NCBI GenBank assembly: GCA_905233255.1
Contig: CAJOCN010000005.1
Coordinates: 1-45,909, forward strand
Direction: 5' to 3'
Length of the DNA: 45,909 nt
From: Paludibacteraceae bacterium
Lineage (GTDB): Bacteria; Bacteroidota; Bacteroidia; Bacteroidales; Paludibacteraceae
This document shows, piece by piece, positions 31,625 to 40,558 of this stretch. Every line of letters begins with the position of its first letter. Positions within the stretch are counted from its first letter, which is position 1. The translations under genes and the position numbers were made by a program. Below the pieces are notes generated by a model, which was not told the DNA's origin, made no database searches, and was given only the letters and a program-made list of their open reading frames with translations.

Positions 31625-32863
31625 ATGGCAAGTACTAAACAAGAAATCATCGAAGAACTCAAGCAACTGCTTGAGCAAGACACCACGTCTATCAAAGAGC
31701 AAGTAGATCGCCTCAAAACACAGTTCTATACCACCACGGAGGAATCCGGGGAGGGCATGGAGGCTTTGGATGAACAGTTCAAGGAACTATTAGGCATCTA
31801 TAAGGCCAAGAGAGCAGAGATAGCTGCCGCCCAAGCCAAAGAGGAGGCTGACAACCTCGCACGCAAAAAAGCCATCCTCGATGAGATGAAGGCGATGGTG
31901 GAAGGCGAGGACGCCGACCAGGTAATGGCGAATCTTCAGCGCATGCGCGAGTTACAGGCCGAGTGGAAACAGATCGGCGCTATTCCTGCTACCGAGACGC
32001 AGGCTGTCCGCAAAGCATACCAGCAATACCAGGAGCAGTTCTACGACCTCGTAAAGATCAACATCGAACTCCGCGATCTGGATTTCAAGAAAAACCTCGA
32101 GCTCAAGACCCTCCTTTGCGAGGCTGCCGAGAAACTGCAGAACAACGATAATATCGTAGAGGCTTCCCGTGCCCTCCAGCAGCTCCACGACGAGTGGGCG
32201 GAGATCGGTCCCGTAGCCCGCGAACTCCGCGAGGACCTCTGGAACCGGTTCAAGACCGCTTCCACCATCATCAATAAGAAACATCAGGCGTATTTCGACG
32301 AACTCCACGCCAAAGAGCAGGCTAACCTTGAGGCAAAACAAGCGATCATCGACCGCATGAAAGAGATCAACGAACCGCTCGTCAACGGAGAACCAATGAA
32401 CGCCAAGCAATGGGAAGAGGCTACCGCCAAAGTGCAGGAGCTGCAGGACGAATGGCGCAAGATTGGTTTCGCGCCGAAGAAGCACAACCAGACTATCTAC
32501 GAGACTTTCCGCGCCGAGTGCGACCGTTTCTTTGCTACCAAGAAAGAGTTCTACGCAGAGCTCCGCGAGCGTCGCAAAGAGCGTGAGCAGCGCCATAAGG
32601 AATACCTCGAGCGCCAGAAAGCGCGCGAGGAGCGGCAGCGCGAGCGCGAGGAACAACGCAAGGCCTTTGTAGCCAAGGGGGGAGACAGCCTCCGCCGCAT
32701 GCACGAGAGACTCAAACAGGAGATCAAGACTGCCGAGAACAACATCCTCTTCTTCACCGCCAAGTCCAAGACAGCAAACAAACTCGTGGACTCCATGCAG
32801 AGCAAGATAGACGAGCTGAAGAAGCAACTCGCGGAGATCGAGAAGAAAATGAATGAGGAATAA
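31625..32863 (+). CDS. DUF349 domain protein
   Basis: 412 residues, almost all helical and highly charged. Several DUF349 repeats are visible, each with a WKxIGxxP- or W-x-EIGPV-like core: LQAEWKQIGAIPATETQAVRKAYQ (about 98-121), DEWAEIGPVARELREDLWNRF (about 188-208) and DEWRKIGFAPKKHNQTIYETF (about 273-293). A long coiled coil rich in R and E (about 300-345) and a C-terminal helix pair follow. Cytoplasmic; molecular role unknown. Second gene of the pheS operon. Confidence 0.87.
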   Translation: MASTKQEIIEELKQLLEQDTTSIKEQVDRLKTQFYTTTEESGEGMEALDEQFKELLGIYKAKRAEIAAAQAKEEADNLARKKAILDEMKAMVEGEDADQVMANLQRMRELQAEWKQIGAIPATETQAVRKAYQQYQEQFYDLVKINIELRDLDFKKNLELKTLLCEAAEKLQNNDNIVEASRALQQLHDEWAEIGPVARELREDLWNRFKTASTIINKKHQAYFDELHAKEQANLEAKQAIIDRMKEINEPLVNGEPMNAKQWEEATAKVQELQDEWRKIGFAPKKHNQTIYETFRAECDRFFATKKEFYAELRERRKEREQRHKEYLERQKAREERQREREEQRKAFVAKGGDSLRRMHERLKQEIKTAENNILFFTAKSKTANKLVDSMQSKIDELKKQLAEIEKKMNEE

Positions 32864-32865
32864 AT

Positions 32866-32917
32866 TGTGCATTGTAAATTGTGCATTGTGAATTGTGAAT
32901 TGTGAATTGTGAATTAA
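32866..32917. repeat. ATTGTGA-type repeat overlapping the ftsE start
   Basis: AATTGTGCATTGTAAATTGTG and following GTGAATT units (7 bp period) lie between the DUF349 stop and ftsE and run into the ftsE reading frame. It is the same family as 8901-8930 and the gmd insertion, in opposite orientation. Confidence 0.75.
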
Positions 32918-33564
32918 TCAAATATTCCAACGTATCCATCCACCAGGCGGATCAGATCGTCCTGCATGACGTTAATCTGACGGTCAACGGAGGCGAGATG
33001 ATCTACCTCTTGGGAAAGGTCGGTAGCGGTAAATCGTCCCTGATGAAGACGATCTACGGCGCACTGCCCATCGCGAGCGGAGAAGCCCATGTGCTGGACT
33101 ACGATATGACCAAGATCCGTCGGAGTAAGTTACCGTACCTCCGCCGCAGGCTCGGTATTATCTTCCAGGACTACAAACTGCTCACCGACCGCTCCGTAGA
33201 GGAGAACCTCCTCTTCGTCCTGCGCGCTACCGGGTGGAAGGACAAGAAGTTGATGGCTGCCCATGTACGCGAGGTATTGGAGCAGGTTGGCATGGAGACC
33301 AAGGCATACAAACGCCCGTACGAACTGTCCGGAGGAGAGCAGCAGCGTGTGGTCATTGCCCGCGCCCTGCTGAACTCACCCGAGATGATTCTTGCCGACG
33401 AGCCTACGGGAAACCTCGATGCCGAGACCGGAAAAGAGATCATGGATCTGCTCTATGCCATCTCCCAAGCCGGCATCACCGTACTCATGTCCACCCATAA
33501 CTTACAATGGCCGGAGCAATATCCGGGCCGTAAACTGATTTTTGAGAATGGCGAAATCCATTAA
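32902..33564 (+). CDS. ftsE: FtsE-like ABC transporter ATPase
   Basis: 220 residues. Walker [10 protein letters not shown] (38-46), Q-loop in [11 protein letters not shown] signature LSGGEQQRV (about 143-151), Walker [13 protein letters not shown] (about 160-171), and a switch His in MSTHN. FtsE with FtsX activates cell-wall hydrolysis at division; no ftsX is adjacent. The start is a GTG inside a GTGAATT repeat. An in-frame TGA at 32896 excludes anything earlier, and [15 protein letters not shown] aligns with the usual FtsE start, so the first four codons seem to come from the repeat. Overlaps sufE by 17 bp. Confidence 0.88.
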   Translation: MNCELIKYSNVSIHQADQIVLHDVNLTVNGGEMIYLLGKVGSGKSSLMKTIYGALPIASGEAHVLDYDMTKIRRSKLPYLRRRLGIIFQDYKLLTDRSVEENLLFVLRATGWKDKKLMAAHVREVLEQVGMETKAYKRPYELSGGEQQRVVIARALLNSPEMILADEPTGNLDAETGKEIMDLLYAISQAGITVLMSTHNLQWPEQYPGRKLIFENGEIH

Positions 33565-33976
33565 CGAAATACAAGACGAGATCATCGAGGACTTCGAATC
33601 GCTGGACGATTGGATGGACCGCTACCAGATGATCGTTGATTACGCGAAAGAGTTAGAGAAAAATCCCTTCCCCGAAGCCGACAGGACGCAGAGCAACCTC
33701 ATCGACGGATGTCAGTCCAACGTGTGGTTCACCGCGCGCATGGAGAACGGACTGATGATCCTCAACGGCGATTCGGATGCCATTTTGGTAAAGGGCATTG
33801 TAGCGTTGCTCCTATCCGTATTGAGCGGACATACGCCCAAGGAGATTGCGGAGGCAGACCTCTACTTCATTGAACGAATAGGGTTGCAGGAACACCTCAG
33901 CCCGACGAGGGCGAACGGCGTGGTAGCAATGCTCAAGCAGATCAAACTATACGCGCTCGCGTATCAGGCGAAATAG
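33548..33976 (+). CDS. sufE: SufE-like sulfur acceptor/transfer protein
   Basis: 142 residues from the ATG at 33548 ([12 protein letters not shown]); a TTG two codons earlier is less likely. The active cysteine lies in NLIDGCQSNVW (Cys55), and DLYFIERIGLQEHLSPTRANGV is the typical C-terminal block. SufE takes persulfide sulfur from SufS for Fe-S cluster assembly; no suf genes flank it. Translationally coupled to ftsE. Its last 30 bp overlap, tail to tail, with aroK. Confidence 0.92.
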   Translation: MAKSINEIQDEIIEDFESLDDWMDRYQMIVDYAKELEKNPFPEADRTQSNLIDGCQSNVWFTARMENGLMILNGDSDAILVKGIVALLLSVLSGHTPKEIAEADLYFIERIGLQEHLSPTRANGVVAMLKQIKLYALAYQAK

Positions 33977-34492
33977 CGCTTCCGCTATTCGCTCATCCGA
34001 CTGCTCATCGCAGATATCGACATCGATAATATGGTGCGCACGGCTATAGAAAGGCTCGCGCGCTTCGAGTTGAGGAGCTATGAAAGAAAGTAGCTCCTTT
34101 TCTGTGCGACCTTGTAGAACAGGCCGCTCACTCAGATCCGTCAGACTCAGCCGTTTGGCCAAGTGCTCCGGCTTCCAACGGATATAAATACTGGTGCCTA
34201 ACTCCAACAGGCAATCCATATTATCCTCCCAGCACGGATAACCGCCGCCGGTAGCGTAGATAATATGCTCGAACGGAATCTGGTCCGCCAGATCTTCGAC
34301 TACGTACTTCTCCTTCAGCCGGAACTCCTCCAGTCCGTACCGACGGATATATTCCGCCGTAGTGAGCCCGTGGATCTGCTCAAACGCATTGTCCAGATCC
34401 ACAAACCGCCAGCCTAATTTGTCTGCCAGCAGCCGGCCGGCAGTAGTCTTGCCGGCACCCATATATCCTACAAGGTAGATTGGTAACTCCAT
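33947..34492 (-). CDS. aroK: Shikimate kinase
   Basis: 181 residues from ATG 34492 (MELPIYLVGYMGAGKTTAG); six more codons upstream are open. P-loop GYMGAGKTT (9-17), VDLDNAFEQ (substrate Asp), EEFRLKEKYVV, ATGGGYPCWEDN (Walker-B-like GGG) and the lid RPVLQGRTEKEL. It phosphorylates shikimate at O3 in aromatic amino-acid synthesis. It overlaps the preceding DUF3256-like ORF by 25 bp. Last gene of the FAH-porU-porV-ispF transcript. Confidence 0.93.
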   Translation of the reverse strand: MELPIYLVGYMGAGKTTAGRLLADKLGWRFVDLDNAFEQIHGLTTAEYIRRYGLEEFRLKEKYVVEDLADQIPFEHIIYATGGGYPCWEDNMDCLLELGTSIYIRWKPEHLAKRLSLTDLSERPVLQGRTEKELLSFIAPQLEAREPFYSRAHHIIDVDICDEQSDERIAEALFRLIRERV

Positions 34493-34809
34493 GTGTCGTT
34501 GTCCTTCCATAGAATACGGCCGGTCGCTTTGTCAATCGTGGCCAGCGGGAAGATGGATGTGAAAGGCGGAGTGGGGGAACTGATGAGCTGCCACTCCTTA
34601 TTATATATACGCGCGCACGAGGAACACTGCGGTGCGCAAGCTGTCATCACGACGAAAATCGAGTCTGTACCCTGATAGACCTCCAGCGTGGTACTGTCCG
34701 TCAGCGCGATGCGCTCGTACGAACCCTCTTTCTCCACTACGGTAGGCGTACCGCCTATCTGGAAGAGGTCGGCTATCAGCGACAGACTAATTAATAAGAG
34801 CCACTGCAT
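34468..34809 (-). CDS. Exported protein resembling the C-terminal half of DUF3256
   Basis: 113 residues. N-terminal signal peptide-like stretch (MQWLLLISLSLIADLFQ). The remainder (GSYERIALTDSTTLEVYQ, VVMTACAPQCSSCARIYNKEWQLI, TIDKATGRILWKDND) resembles the latter part of Bacteroidota DUF3256 proteins, which normally have about 80 more residues at the N-terminus. It contains a CAPQCSSC cysteine cluster. It overlaps ispF by 23 bp upstream and aroK by 25 bp downstream, so it is well embedded in the operon. Shortened family member; function unknown. Confidence 0.6.
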   Translation of the reverse strand: MQWLLLISLSLIADLFQIGGTPTVVEKEGSYERIALTDSTTLEVYQGTDSIFVVMTACAPQCSSCARIYNKEWQLISSPTPPFTSIFPLATIDKATGRILWKDNDTWSYQSTL

Positions 34810-35257
34810 AAGCTGCTATTCCTTCTTTACGTCCTACAAATCCGAGGTGCTCGGTCGTGGTAGCCTTGAGGCTTACCTGATCGGGAGCAACCCCCATCAC
34901 TTCGGCTAAACAAGCCTGCATCTGCTCTATGAACGGATTGAGTTTAGGCGCCTGCGCACAGATCGTGATGTCGCAGTTGCCGAGCTCGTAGCCCTTCTCA
35001 CGGATCATCTCCATCACGCGGCGAAGCAGGATTTTGGAGTCGATCCCCTCATACTCATTGCCTTTCGTGTCCGGGAAATGATAACCGATGTCACGCATAG
35101 CCGCTGCGCCTAAGATAGCGTCGCACAACGCGTGAATCACGACATCTGCATCCGAATGGCCTAAGAGCCCTAACTCGTACGGCACCTCAATTCCCCCTAA
35201 CCACAAAGCGCGGTTAGGGGCGAATTGATGCACGTCATATCCAAAGCCAATTCTCAT
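34787..35257 (-). CDS. ispF: 2-C-methyl-D-erythritol 2,4-cyclodiphosphate synthase
   Basis: 156 residues, normal length. GYDVHQF (metal ligands Asp8 and His10), LLGHSDADVVIHALCDAILGAA (third ligand His), DIGYHFPDT and ATTTEHLGFVGRKEGIAA are the family signatures. It works in the non-mevalonate isoprenoid pathway in the cytosol. Codons for APNRALWLGG lie on a perfect 9-bp inverted repeat (35194-35202 with 35212-35220), early in the gene. 15 bp after porV. Confidence 0.95.
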   Translation of the reverse strand: MRIGFGYDVHQFAPNRALWLGGIEVPYELGLLGHSDADVVIHALCDAILGAAAMRDIGYHFPDTKGNEYEGIDSKILLRRVMEMIREKGYELGNCDITICAQAPKLNPFIEQMQACLAEVMGVAPDQVSLKATTTEHLGFVGRKEGIAAYAVALIN

Positions 35258-35272
35258 CTCTTGCGGCTCTGC

Positions 35273-36454
35273 TTATTTCTTCTTGTTGTTCACGAGGTCC
35301 TTGATTCCGTAGAGGTCGAAGCCCAGAGTGAAACGCATGGTCTGATCCAACGGGTTGGAAGCGGCCAGACCCACGCAGTAAGAAACATCGAGGGTTACGA
35401 TCGAGAGGTGGAAACCGGCACCGAAAGTAACGACGTTACGGTTACCCTTGTAGTAGTTCTCATAGCTGTAACCCACGCGGGCGAAGAATTGCTTGTTGTA
35501 GCTATACTCGATACCTGCACCCCAGCGAACCTCGTCAAACTCCTCTTTGCTACCGCGCGGAGCGTCTGCGAACGACTGGAACCATCCCTTGGCAGGGTTG
35601 ATAGCCGAGTACTCGTCCTGGCTATAACGCTGAGTCGTCTGGTCTGCTGCGAACTTCGAGTAACGGGTAGGAACAAGCATCTTGTTTGCCTCCAGGTTGA
35701 AGGTCAGGAAGTTGTACTTATTCAGAGCTAACTCATAGCTGGCACCGATATTCATGGAGGTCGGGATGAAGTTGCTGCTTCCGTCCTCTGCGTAGTTCAT
35801 CTTACCACCGAGGTTCTTGAGACTGAAACCGATAGCGAGGTGACTGGTACCCATCGGCAACTCAAACGGCTGACGGTAGTACAGAGAGATGTCGGCTGCT
35901 GCTGTCATCGCCGGATGCATCTCGCTACCACCGGTAGTGGAGCTGTTCACACCGTTGTTCAGATCCGAATAGAGGAAACGAACGGCAACAGCCATGGATA
36001 CATACTCATGCAGCTTACGGTAGTAACTGAGGTCCAGTGCCCACTCGTTCGGGCGAACATCCTGCAGTTTGGTTCCGTTCATGTCGGTCAACTGCACCTT
36101 ACCCATCGAGAAATAGGTGAAGCTGGCTCCAATACCGCCGGCGAGGTCACCGAAGTTATAGAAACCTGCCAGATAAGCCAGATCAATATCGCCGACCAAC
36201 TTACGCAACCAAGGCGTGTAGTTAGCGGTAATACCACCCTTGGTGTACATGTACGCATACTTGGCGGGGTTCCAGTACTGCGAGTTAAAGTCAGCCTCCG
36301 TGGCTACACCGACATCACCAAGGGCTGCTCCACGTGCATCAGGAGCAATGGACAATGACGGCATAGCCGTGATAACAGGATTGGGAGTCGGTTCTTGTGC
36401 ACTCATCGACACTGCGCATACCAGAGCCGCGAGAGATAAAAAGATTTTTTTCAT
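35273..36454 (-). CDS. porV: Type IX secretion outer-membrane protein PorV (LptO)
   Basis: 393 residues. Signal peptide MKKIFLSLAALVCAVSMSAQ, then the PorV start block VITAMPSLSIAPDARGAALGDVGVATEAD and QYWNPAKYAY. A FadL-like beta-barrel ends FTLGFDLYGIKD. PorV carries type IX cargo from the translocon to the PorU sortase and is needed for attachment to A-LPS. PorU lies just upstream, as in Porphyromonas gingivalis. A 120-bp gap with a TCAATTATCAATTA repeat separates them; no clear promoter is seen there. Confidence 0.92.
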   Translation of the reverse strand: MKKIFLSLAALVCAVSMSAQEPTPNPVITAMPSLSIAPDARGAALGDVGVATEADFNSQYWNPAKYAYMYTKGGITANYTPWLRKLVGDIDLAYLAGFYNFGDLAGGIGASFTYFSMGKVQLTDMNGTKLQDVRPNEWALDLSYYRKLHEYVSMAVAVRFLYSDLNNGVNSSTTGGSEMHPAMTAAADISLYYRQPFELPMGTSHLAIGFSLKNLGGKMNYAEDGSSNFIPTSMNIGASYELALNKYNFLTFNLEANKMLVPTRYSKFAADQTTQRYSQDEYSAINPAKGWFQSFADAPRGSKEEFDEVRWGAGIEYSYNKQFFARVGYSYENYYKGNRNVVTFGAGFHLSIVTLDVSYCVGLAASNPLDQTMRFTLGFDLYGIKDLVNNKKK

Positions 36455-36538
36455 TGTGTAATTATTATTGATTTGTTAATACGTTTCAATGGTTTTAAAA
36501 TTTTCAAGCGATTTGCTTCATAGGCAATAATACAATTA

Positions 36539-36577
36539 AAAATTAATTATCAATTATCAATTATCAATTATCAATTA
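36539..36577. repeat. TCAATTATCA-type tandem repeat between porU and porV
   Basis: Four to five 10-bp units of ATTATCAATT directly abut the stop of porU. No promoter or terminator hairpin is visible in the rest of the 120-bp gap. Confidence 0.75.
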
Positions 36578-39500
36578 TTTTGTTACTATAATCTTACCCG
36601 AGGCGGCACTGTATTTGCTGCTTGCGGACTTGATCTTTACGTTATACATATAAATGCCCGGCATCAGTTCCATCTCACCCAGATTGATAGACACCTGATC
36701 GGGGTTATCCTGCTTATGGGTGTAGATCATCTGACCGGCTGTATTGAAGAGGTAGATCTCCGTTGTGAGCGCTTCATCCGGCTGGTCGTAATTGATAACG
36801 AGGTTCAGCACACCGCTCCTCTGTACCGGATTAGGATAAGTCATCACATTATAGATGGAGGGATCAAGACCTGCCTCTACAATGAAATTGAGGGCCTTGG
36901 TAGTACTGTTATTCAGCAAATCCCATGCGCGGAAGGAGAGGCTATGCGCTCCTTCGGACAAAGCGTCCATCAGATAACTGACTTGTCCGCGCGTATAACT
37001 ATTGTCGGCTGCGGTGAAATACTCGTTGAGCGAATAGATCTTATTGGGGTCGTCATCTATGATCAGAACCAGGTCATGACCGATACCTGCGCCGGCGGTA
37101 TTTATTCCGTGCTCATCCTCTAACTCTGCGAAGAAACGCGGAGTGGGGTATGTCTTACCGCCGTCCTGGAACGCCGGACTATTGAGGTAGATCGTCATCT
37201 CCGGACCGATGGTGTCAGCACTGAATATATTACCGGTACCACCGATGATGAGGTCCTCAAAATGCCCCACTGCCTCCATCGTCTCCAGACTGTCTGCCGT
37301 CACGGCGTAGTAAACGATTCGCCCGTTGCCGAAATTGTAGCGGATATCCTTGGGTACCATGAAGGTGTAGTTGAATAATCCGTTCTTCACCTCTGTAGCA
37401 CCGGTGAAGAGGGTGTTCGGGTAGTCTTTGTAACTCAGTAGTTGCGCATCGCCGGAGGTGTCGTCGTTATCACGAGTGGTGATTACTTGTATCTTATCAT
37501 ACACCGTGATATCCACCTTGCCGTTAAAATCCTCTACCGTCAGACTGTCCTCATCCATGATTCGTCCCTCTATATGCTGTACGCTCAGTGCGTTCAGTGT
37601 ATCTACCTCTGTCAGGGTCTCTACCTGGTATTGGGTGGGGTAATTGAGGCGTATAGCCGGATCGCCCAGCAGTATGTATGCTAACTTATTGGTCTCTGTA
37701 CCACGTTTGTTTTTACCCGTGGCGAGCGCCTCGCCTATCGTCATTTCGTAGTGGAAAGCATCAGTATGAGTGAACAGTGCGCCGGTCACTTCGCGATTGA
37801 GTTTGGTGTTCTGGTCGGCATAAACCGTGCGGGTGGCAGAGATCACACCGATGGCACCGCCTTTGGGGTTGAGTACTGCGGATTCGGCAATACTCCTTTT
37901 GCCGCCATCGCATTGCGCAAAATTACAGGTGCAGAAGAGCCACAGGGCGTGGTTCTTATTGTTCATCGACTCAACATCCTTCTGGTTCATGACCGATTCG
38001 TTGGTGATGGCGTTATGGCTTCCGTGGCCTGAGTAGTCGAAGAAGAGCACGCCGTTCTTGAGCAGGTTCTGCACCCTGTTCTTAGCCAGCGGATAACTCT
38101 CACCGGAGGCGTTCACCTCTTGCGGATAGGCGTCCAGATAGATCTTATGAACGATGAAATCGGGATTATTGACGCGTGTCAACTCAGCGCTCTCTTCCGC
38201 GGTATTCGTATGTTTGCCGTGCTCGCCATCGTCCGCCAGATAAAGAATCTGGTTCTTCCATTTGCCGCGCTGCTCGTTGTTAATATAACTGATCAGTTTA
38301 TCTACTATCACGGTAGCCTCCGCAACGCTCTCTATCGGCAAACGACCAACTCCGATATCCATTCTTCCTAACTCATCCGTCTCACCCTCGTTGTCGTCCA
38401 GGAAACCGAAATAATCATCCGTCGCATAAGCCTGTACCTCATCTACCGAGTTCTTGGATTGGTAGGTCAGCAGCAGGTTAGACCCCGAGTTGAGCAGCAG
38501 CTTGCGGTTGTCAAACGTTCCGTGCCCCATGAGCAGCAACCACCTCGGTTTCTGACCGATACCATTATTGGCGCGGTCGTAAAGCATCTTCATCAGCCAT
38601 CGGTAAGCCGTGGCGTCCGGCGTGCCAGAGGAGAACTCGTTATATACTTGTTGGTCCGTCACGACGGTCCAGGTGATTGCTTCCTTGGCCTCATGCGCCT
38701 GCGCCAGACGGGTTGCCTGCGCCTCGTATCCCTCCGGACAGATGATCACATAATCAATGTTATACAGCCGGTGGAGGTCCTGGTTCGCTACTGCTCCCAT
38801 CACTTCTGCTCTCACAAAACCGGTGCTCGCAGAGGTGTTCACCGCGATATACTCATGTATGCCGTTGGACTGCGTACCGGTCCATACCAATTCGTCGTTT
38901 TCCATCGTTGCCGGCATACGGGTGATGACGGCAAGGCTCGTTATGTCCCAGATCTGTGTATTCGCGTTGGCGCCCGTCATGTGAAAACGGACAGGAACGC
39001 TACTGTTCCTATTTACAAGTGTGCGCACAGGCATGTACGAACCAAGCATCCGAAGCGAGCGGGGAGTAATAATCTCTATATAGTTGAGCCATCCTAAGGC
39101 GCCGGACGAACTGTTCCGGAACGATAGCTGTACCGTCTGATCCGCATTGGCACTACCGTTGAGGGTGATTGTATTCGTTACACCGAATGTATAATTGCCG
39201 GAAGCGGCGTCGATGACTGCCGATTTCTGAGCGGTGCCATTCAAATTAGCCGTAAAGGTTGATGGAGTGGAAGAGTAAGCAGCCAGATCGATGAAAACCG
39301 TTGCGTTCTCGTCCTCTAAGGCGTCCGGTACAGGGAACCGGAAGGTACGACTCTTACCCGGCCCGAACTGCTCGCCATAGAATGTGCGGCCGCCTCCCAT
39401 CAGACCCGTGCGGTCCACCAGGTTGATGGAGTCTTTGTCCTGCACTTGGAGCATGGGATAACTCGTGACCTCCGTCGGGGTGCCGGTGATGGCTGCGCCT

Positions 39501-39928
39501 GCGGTTGGAGCCAGTATCTCGCCTGTATTATCGCTCAGAAAATAGTAGCCGTAATCCGAGTATGTGTTGCGGGTGTGTACGAATCGTCCTTTGGCGGTAT
39601 TGTACTCCCAACTGATCGGTCCCTGCACATAGAACAGCACATAATCCGTACCGACATACACCGGTACTTGCGGCAGGTCGTCTATCTTCGCCTTCGTGAA
39701 ATTCTGGTTCAACATAGCGCCTCCGTAGCCGAATACACGTACCTGTGACGGGTCGATTCCTGCCGCACGGAGTTCGTCAAAACTCATCTTACATACGCCG
39801 CTCTCGCTCACGCGGATCTTTACCCAGTGACCGGACGATAGTACCGATTGCCCGCTATACGAGTGAATACCCGCCATCATCGGCAGGCTCAGTGCTATCA
39901 TTAGAACTATGGTTGCTATTTTTTTCAT
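36575..39928 (-). CDS. porU: Type IX secretion C-terminal sortase PorU
   Basis: 1117 residues. Signal peptide (ending PMMAG). A gingipain-like (C25) peptidase domain has WLLLMGHGTFDNR (about 475), YSGHGSHNAITNES with the catalytic His (about 645) and ALWLFCTCNFAQCDGG with the catalytic Cys (about 675). A type IX C-terminal domain follows (MTYPNPVQRSGVLNLVINY... ending GKIIVTK). PorU removes the C-terminal signals of secreted cargo and links cargo to A-LPS on the cell surface. The start overlaps the FAH-gene stop by 4 bp (ATGA). Confidence 0.93.
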   Translation of the reverse strand: MKKIATIVLMIALSLPMMAGIHSYSGQSVLSSGHWVKIRVSESGVCKMSFDELRAAGIDPSQVRVFGYGGAMLNQNFTKAKIDDLPQVPVYVGTDYVLFYVQGPISWEYNTAKGRFVHTRNTYSDYGYYFLSDNTGEILAPTAGAAITGTPTEVTSYPMLQVQDKDSINLVDRTGLMGGGRTFYGEQFGPGKSRTFRFPVPDALEDENATVFIDLAAYSSTPSTFTANLNGTAQKSAVIDAASGNYTFGVTNTITLNGSANADQTVQLSFRNSSSGALGWLNYIEIITPRSLRMLGSYMPVRTLVNRNSSVPVRFHMTGANANTQIWDITSLAVITRMPATMENDELVWTGTQSNGIHEYIAVNTSASTGFVRAEVMGAVANQDLHRLYNIDYVIICPEGYEAQATRLAQAHEAKEAITWTVVTDQQVYNEFSSGTPDATAYRWLMKMLYDRANNGIGQKPRWLLLMGHGTFDNRKLLLNSGSNLLLTYQSKNSVDEVQAYATDDYFGFLDDNEGETDELGRMDIGVGRLPIESVAEATVIVDKLISYINNEQRGKWKNQILYLADDGEHGKHTNTAEESAELTRVNNPDFIVHKIYLDAYPQEVNASGESYPLAKNRVQNLLKNGVLFFDYSGHGSHNAITNESVMNQKDVESMNNKNHALWLFCTCNFAQCDGGKRSIAESAVLNPKGGAIGVISATRTVYADQNTKLNREVTGALFTHTDAFHYEMTIGEALATGKNKRGTETNKLAYILLGDPAIRLNYPTQYQVETLTEVDTLNALSVQHIEGRIMDEDSLTVEDFNGKVDITVYDKIQVITTRDNDDTSGDAQLLSYKDYPNTLFTGATEVKNGLFNYTFMVPKDIRYNFGNGRIVYYAVTADSLETMEAVGHFEDLIIGGTGNIFSADTIGPEMTIYLNSPAFQDGGKTYPTPRFFAELEDEHGINTAGAGIGHDLVLIIDDDPNKIYSLNEYFTAADNSYTRGQVSYLMDALSEGAHSLSFRAWDLLNNSTTKALNFIVEAGLDPSIYNVMTYPNPVQRSGVLNLVINYDQPDEALTTEIYLFNTAGQMIYTHKQDNPDQVSINLGEMELMPGIYMYNVKIKSASSKYSAASGKIIVTK

Positions 39929-40449
39929 TTGATCTTACAATACAATGTTTCTTCTCCGTCGCTCTCGACGCGTATTATCTCTTCTTTGTGTACGGCGCGC
40001 GGGGCGCATTTATGCTGGATATAAACCAAGTCTCCCTGCCGGATTGTCATTACTCTGCTGGCTTCTACGATTGCTTCCTCGGGGCTTGTCACCCATTCGT
40101 CCATCCGCCCATTCGTCCATTCGTCCTTATTCGTCCATTCTCCTATCGCTAACGAGTAGTCAAAGGCGATGGCTTCGGTCCATGGTCGTCCGGCGGCTTG
40201 TAACTCGCGCGCTTTGTCCATCGCTATGAAATCCGCTCCGGGGGCTACGGCGTCGTAATAACGGCTCGCGAACTTCAGTCCGATCTCTTTGCCCAACCGG
40301 CTCACGCGCAGAATTATGCACTCCGTCACGCCTAACTCATTAGTCCAATCGGGGATGAACATTGGCTTCCGGCCGTTGAGCAGACAACTGTCGCCTTTCA
40401 GCACCATTTCGGTGCGCCCGCCGTTATATATAAAGCCTATTATTTTCAT
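39925..40449 (-). CDS. Fumarylacetoacetate hydrolase-family protein
   Basis: 174 residues from ATG 40449 (MKIIGFIYNGG). The frame is open upstream, but the promoter lies there. FIPDWTNELGVTECIILRVSRLGKEIGLKFASRYYDAVAPGADFIAMDK and GRPWTEAIAFDYSLAIGEW match the core of Bacteroidota FAH-family proteins. Compared with these the usual HxE metal motif is reduced to a single Glu (TEC), so activity is doubtful. WTNKDEWTNGRMDEW (about 120-134) is encoded by ATTCGTCCATTCGTCC repeats and is an insertion. Directly coupled to porU; substrate unknown. Confidence 0.75.
   Translation of the reverse strand: MKIIGFIYNGGRTEMVLKGDSCLLNGRKPMFIPDWTNELGVTECIILRVSRLGKEIGLKFASRYYDAVAPGADFIAMDKARELQAAGRPWTEAIAFDYSLAIGEWTNKDEWTNGRMDEWVTSPEEAIVEASRVMTIRQGDLVYIQHKCAPRAVHKEEIIRVESDGEETLYCKIK
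40092..40142. repeat. In-frame ATTCGTCC repeat in the FAH-family gene
   Basis: About five imperfect copies of (C)CATTCGTCC in a 50-bp stretch. The reading frame is kept and yields alternating W/E/T/N residues. Confidence 0.7.
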
Positions 40450-40466
40450 ATGCCGTAAAAATCGCG

Positions 40467-40499
40467 CAAAGTTACAACTTTTTTTTGATATACGCAAGT
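40467..40499 (-). promoter_or_regulatory. Promoter of the FAH-porU operon
   Basis: Minus strand ACTTGCGTATATC, an A-tract, TAACTTTG at 40467-40474. It lies 17 bp before the ATG at 40449. The gap to der also holds an ACACCATACACCATAC repeat (40534-40558). Confidence 0.8.
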
Positions 40500-40558
40500 A
40501 TTTAAGTAAAAAGTAAACTTTTTCTTAAAATCATACACCGTACACCATACACCATACA

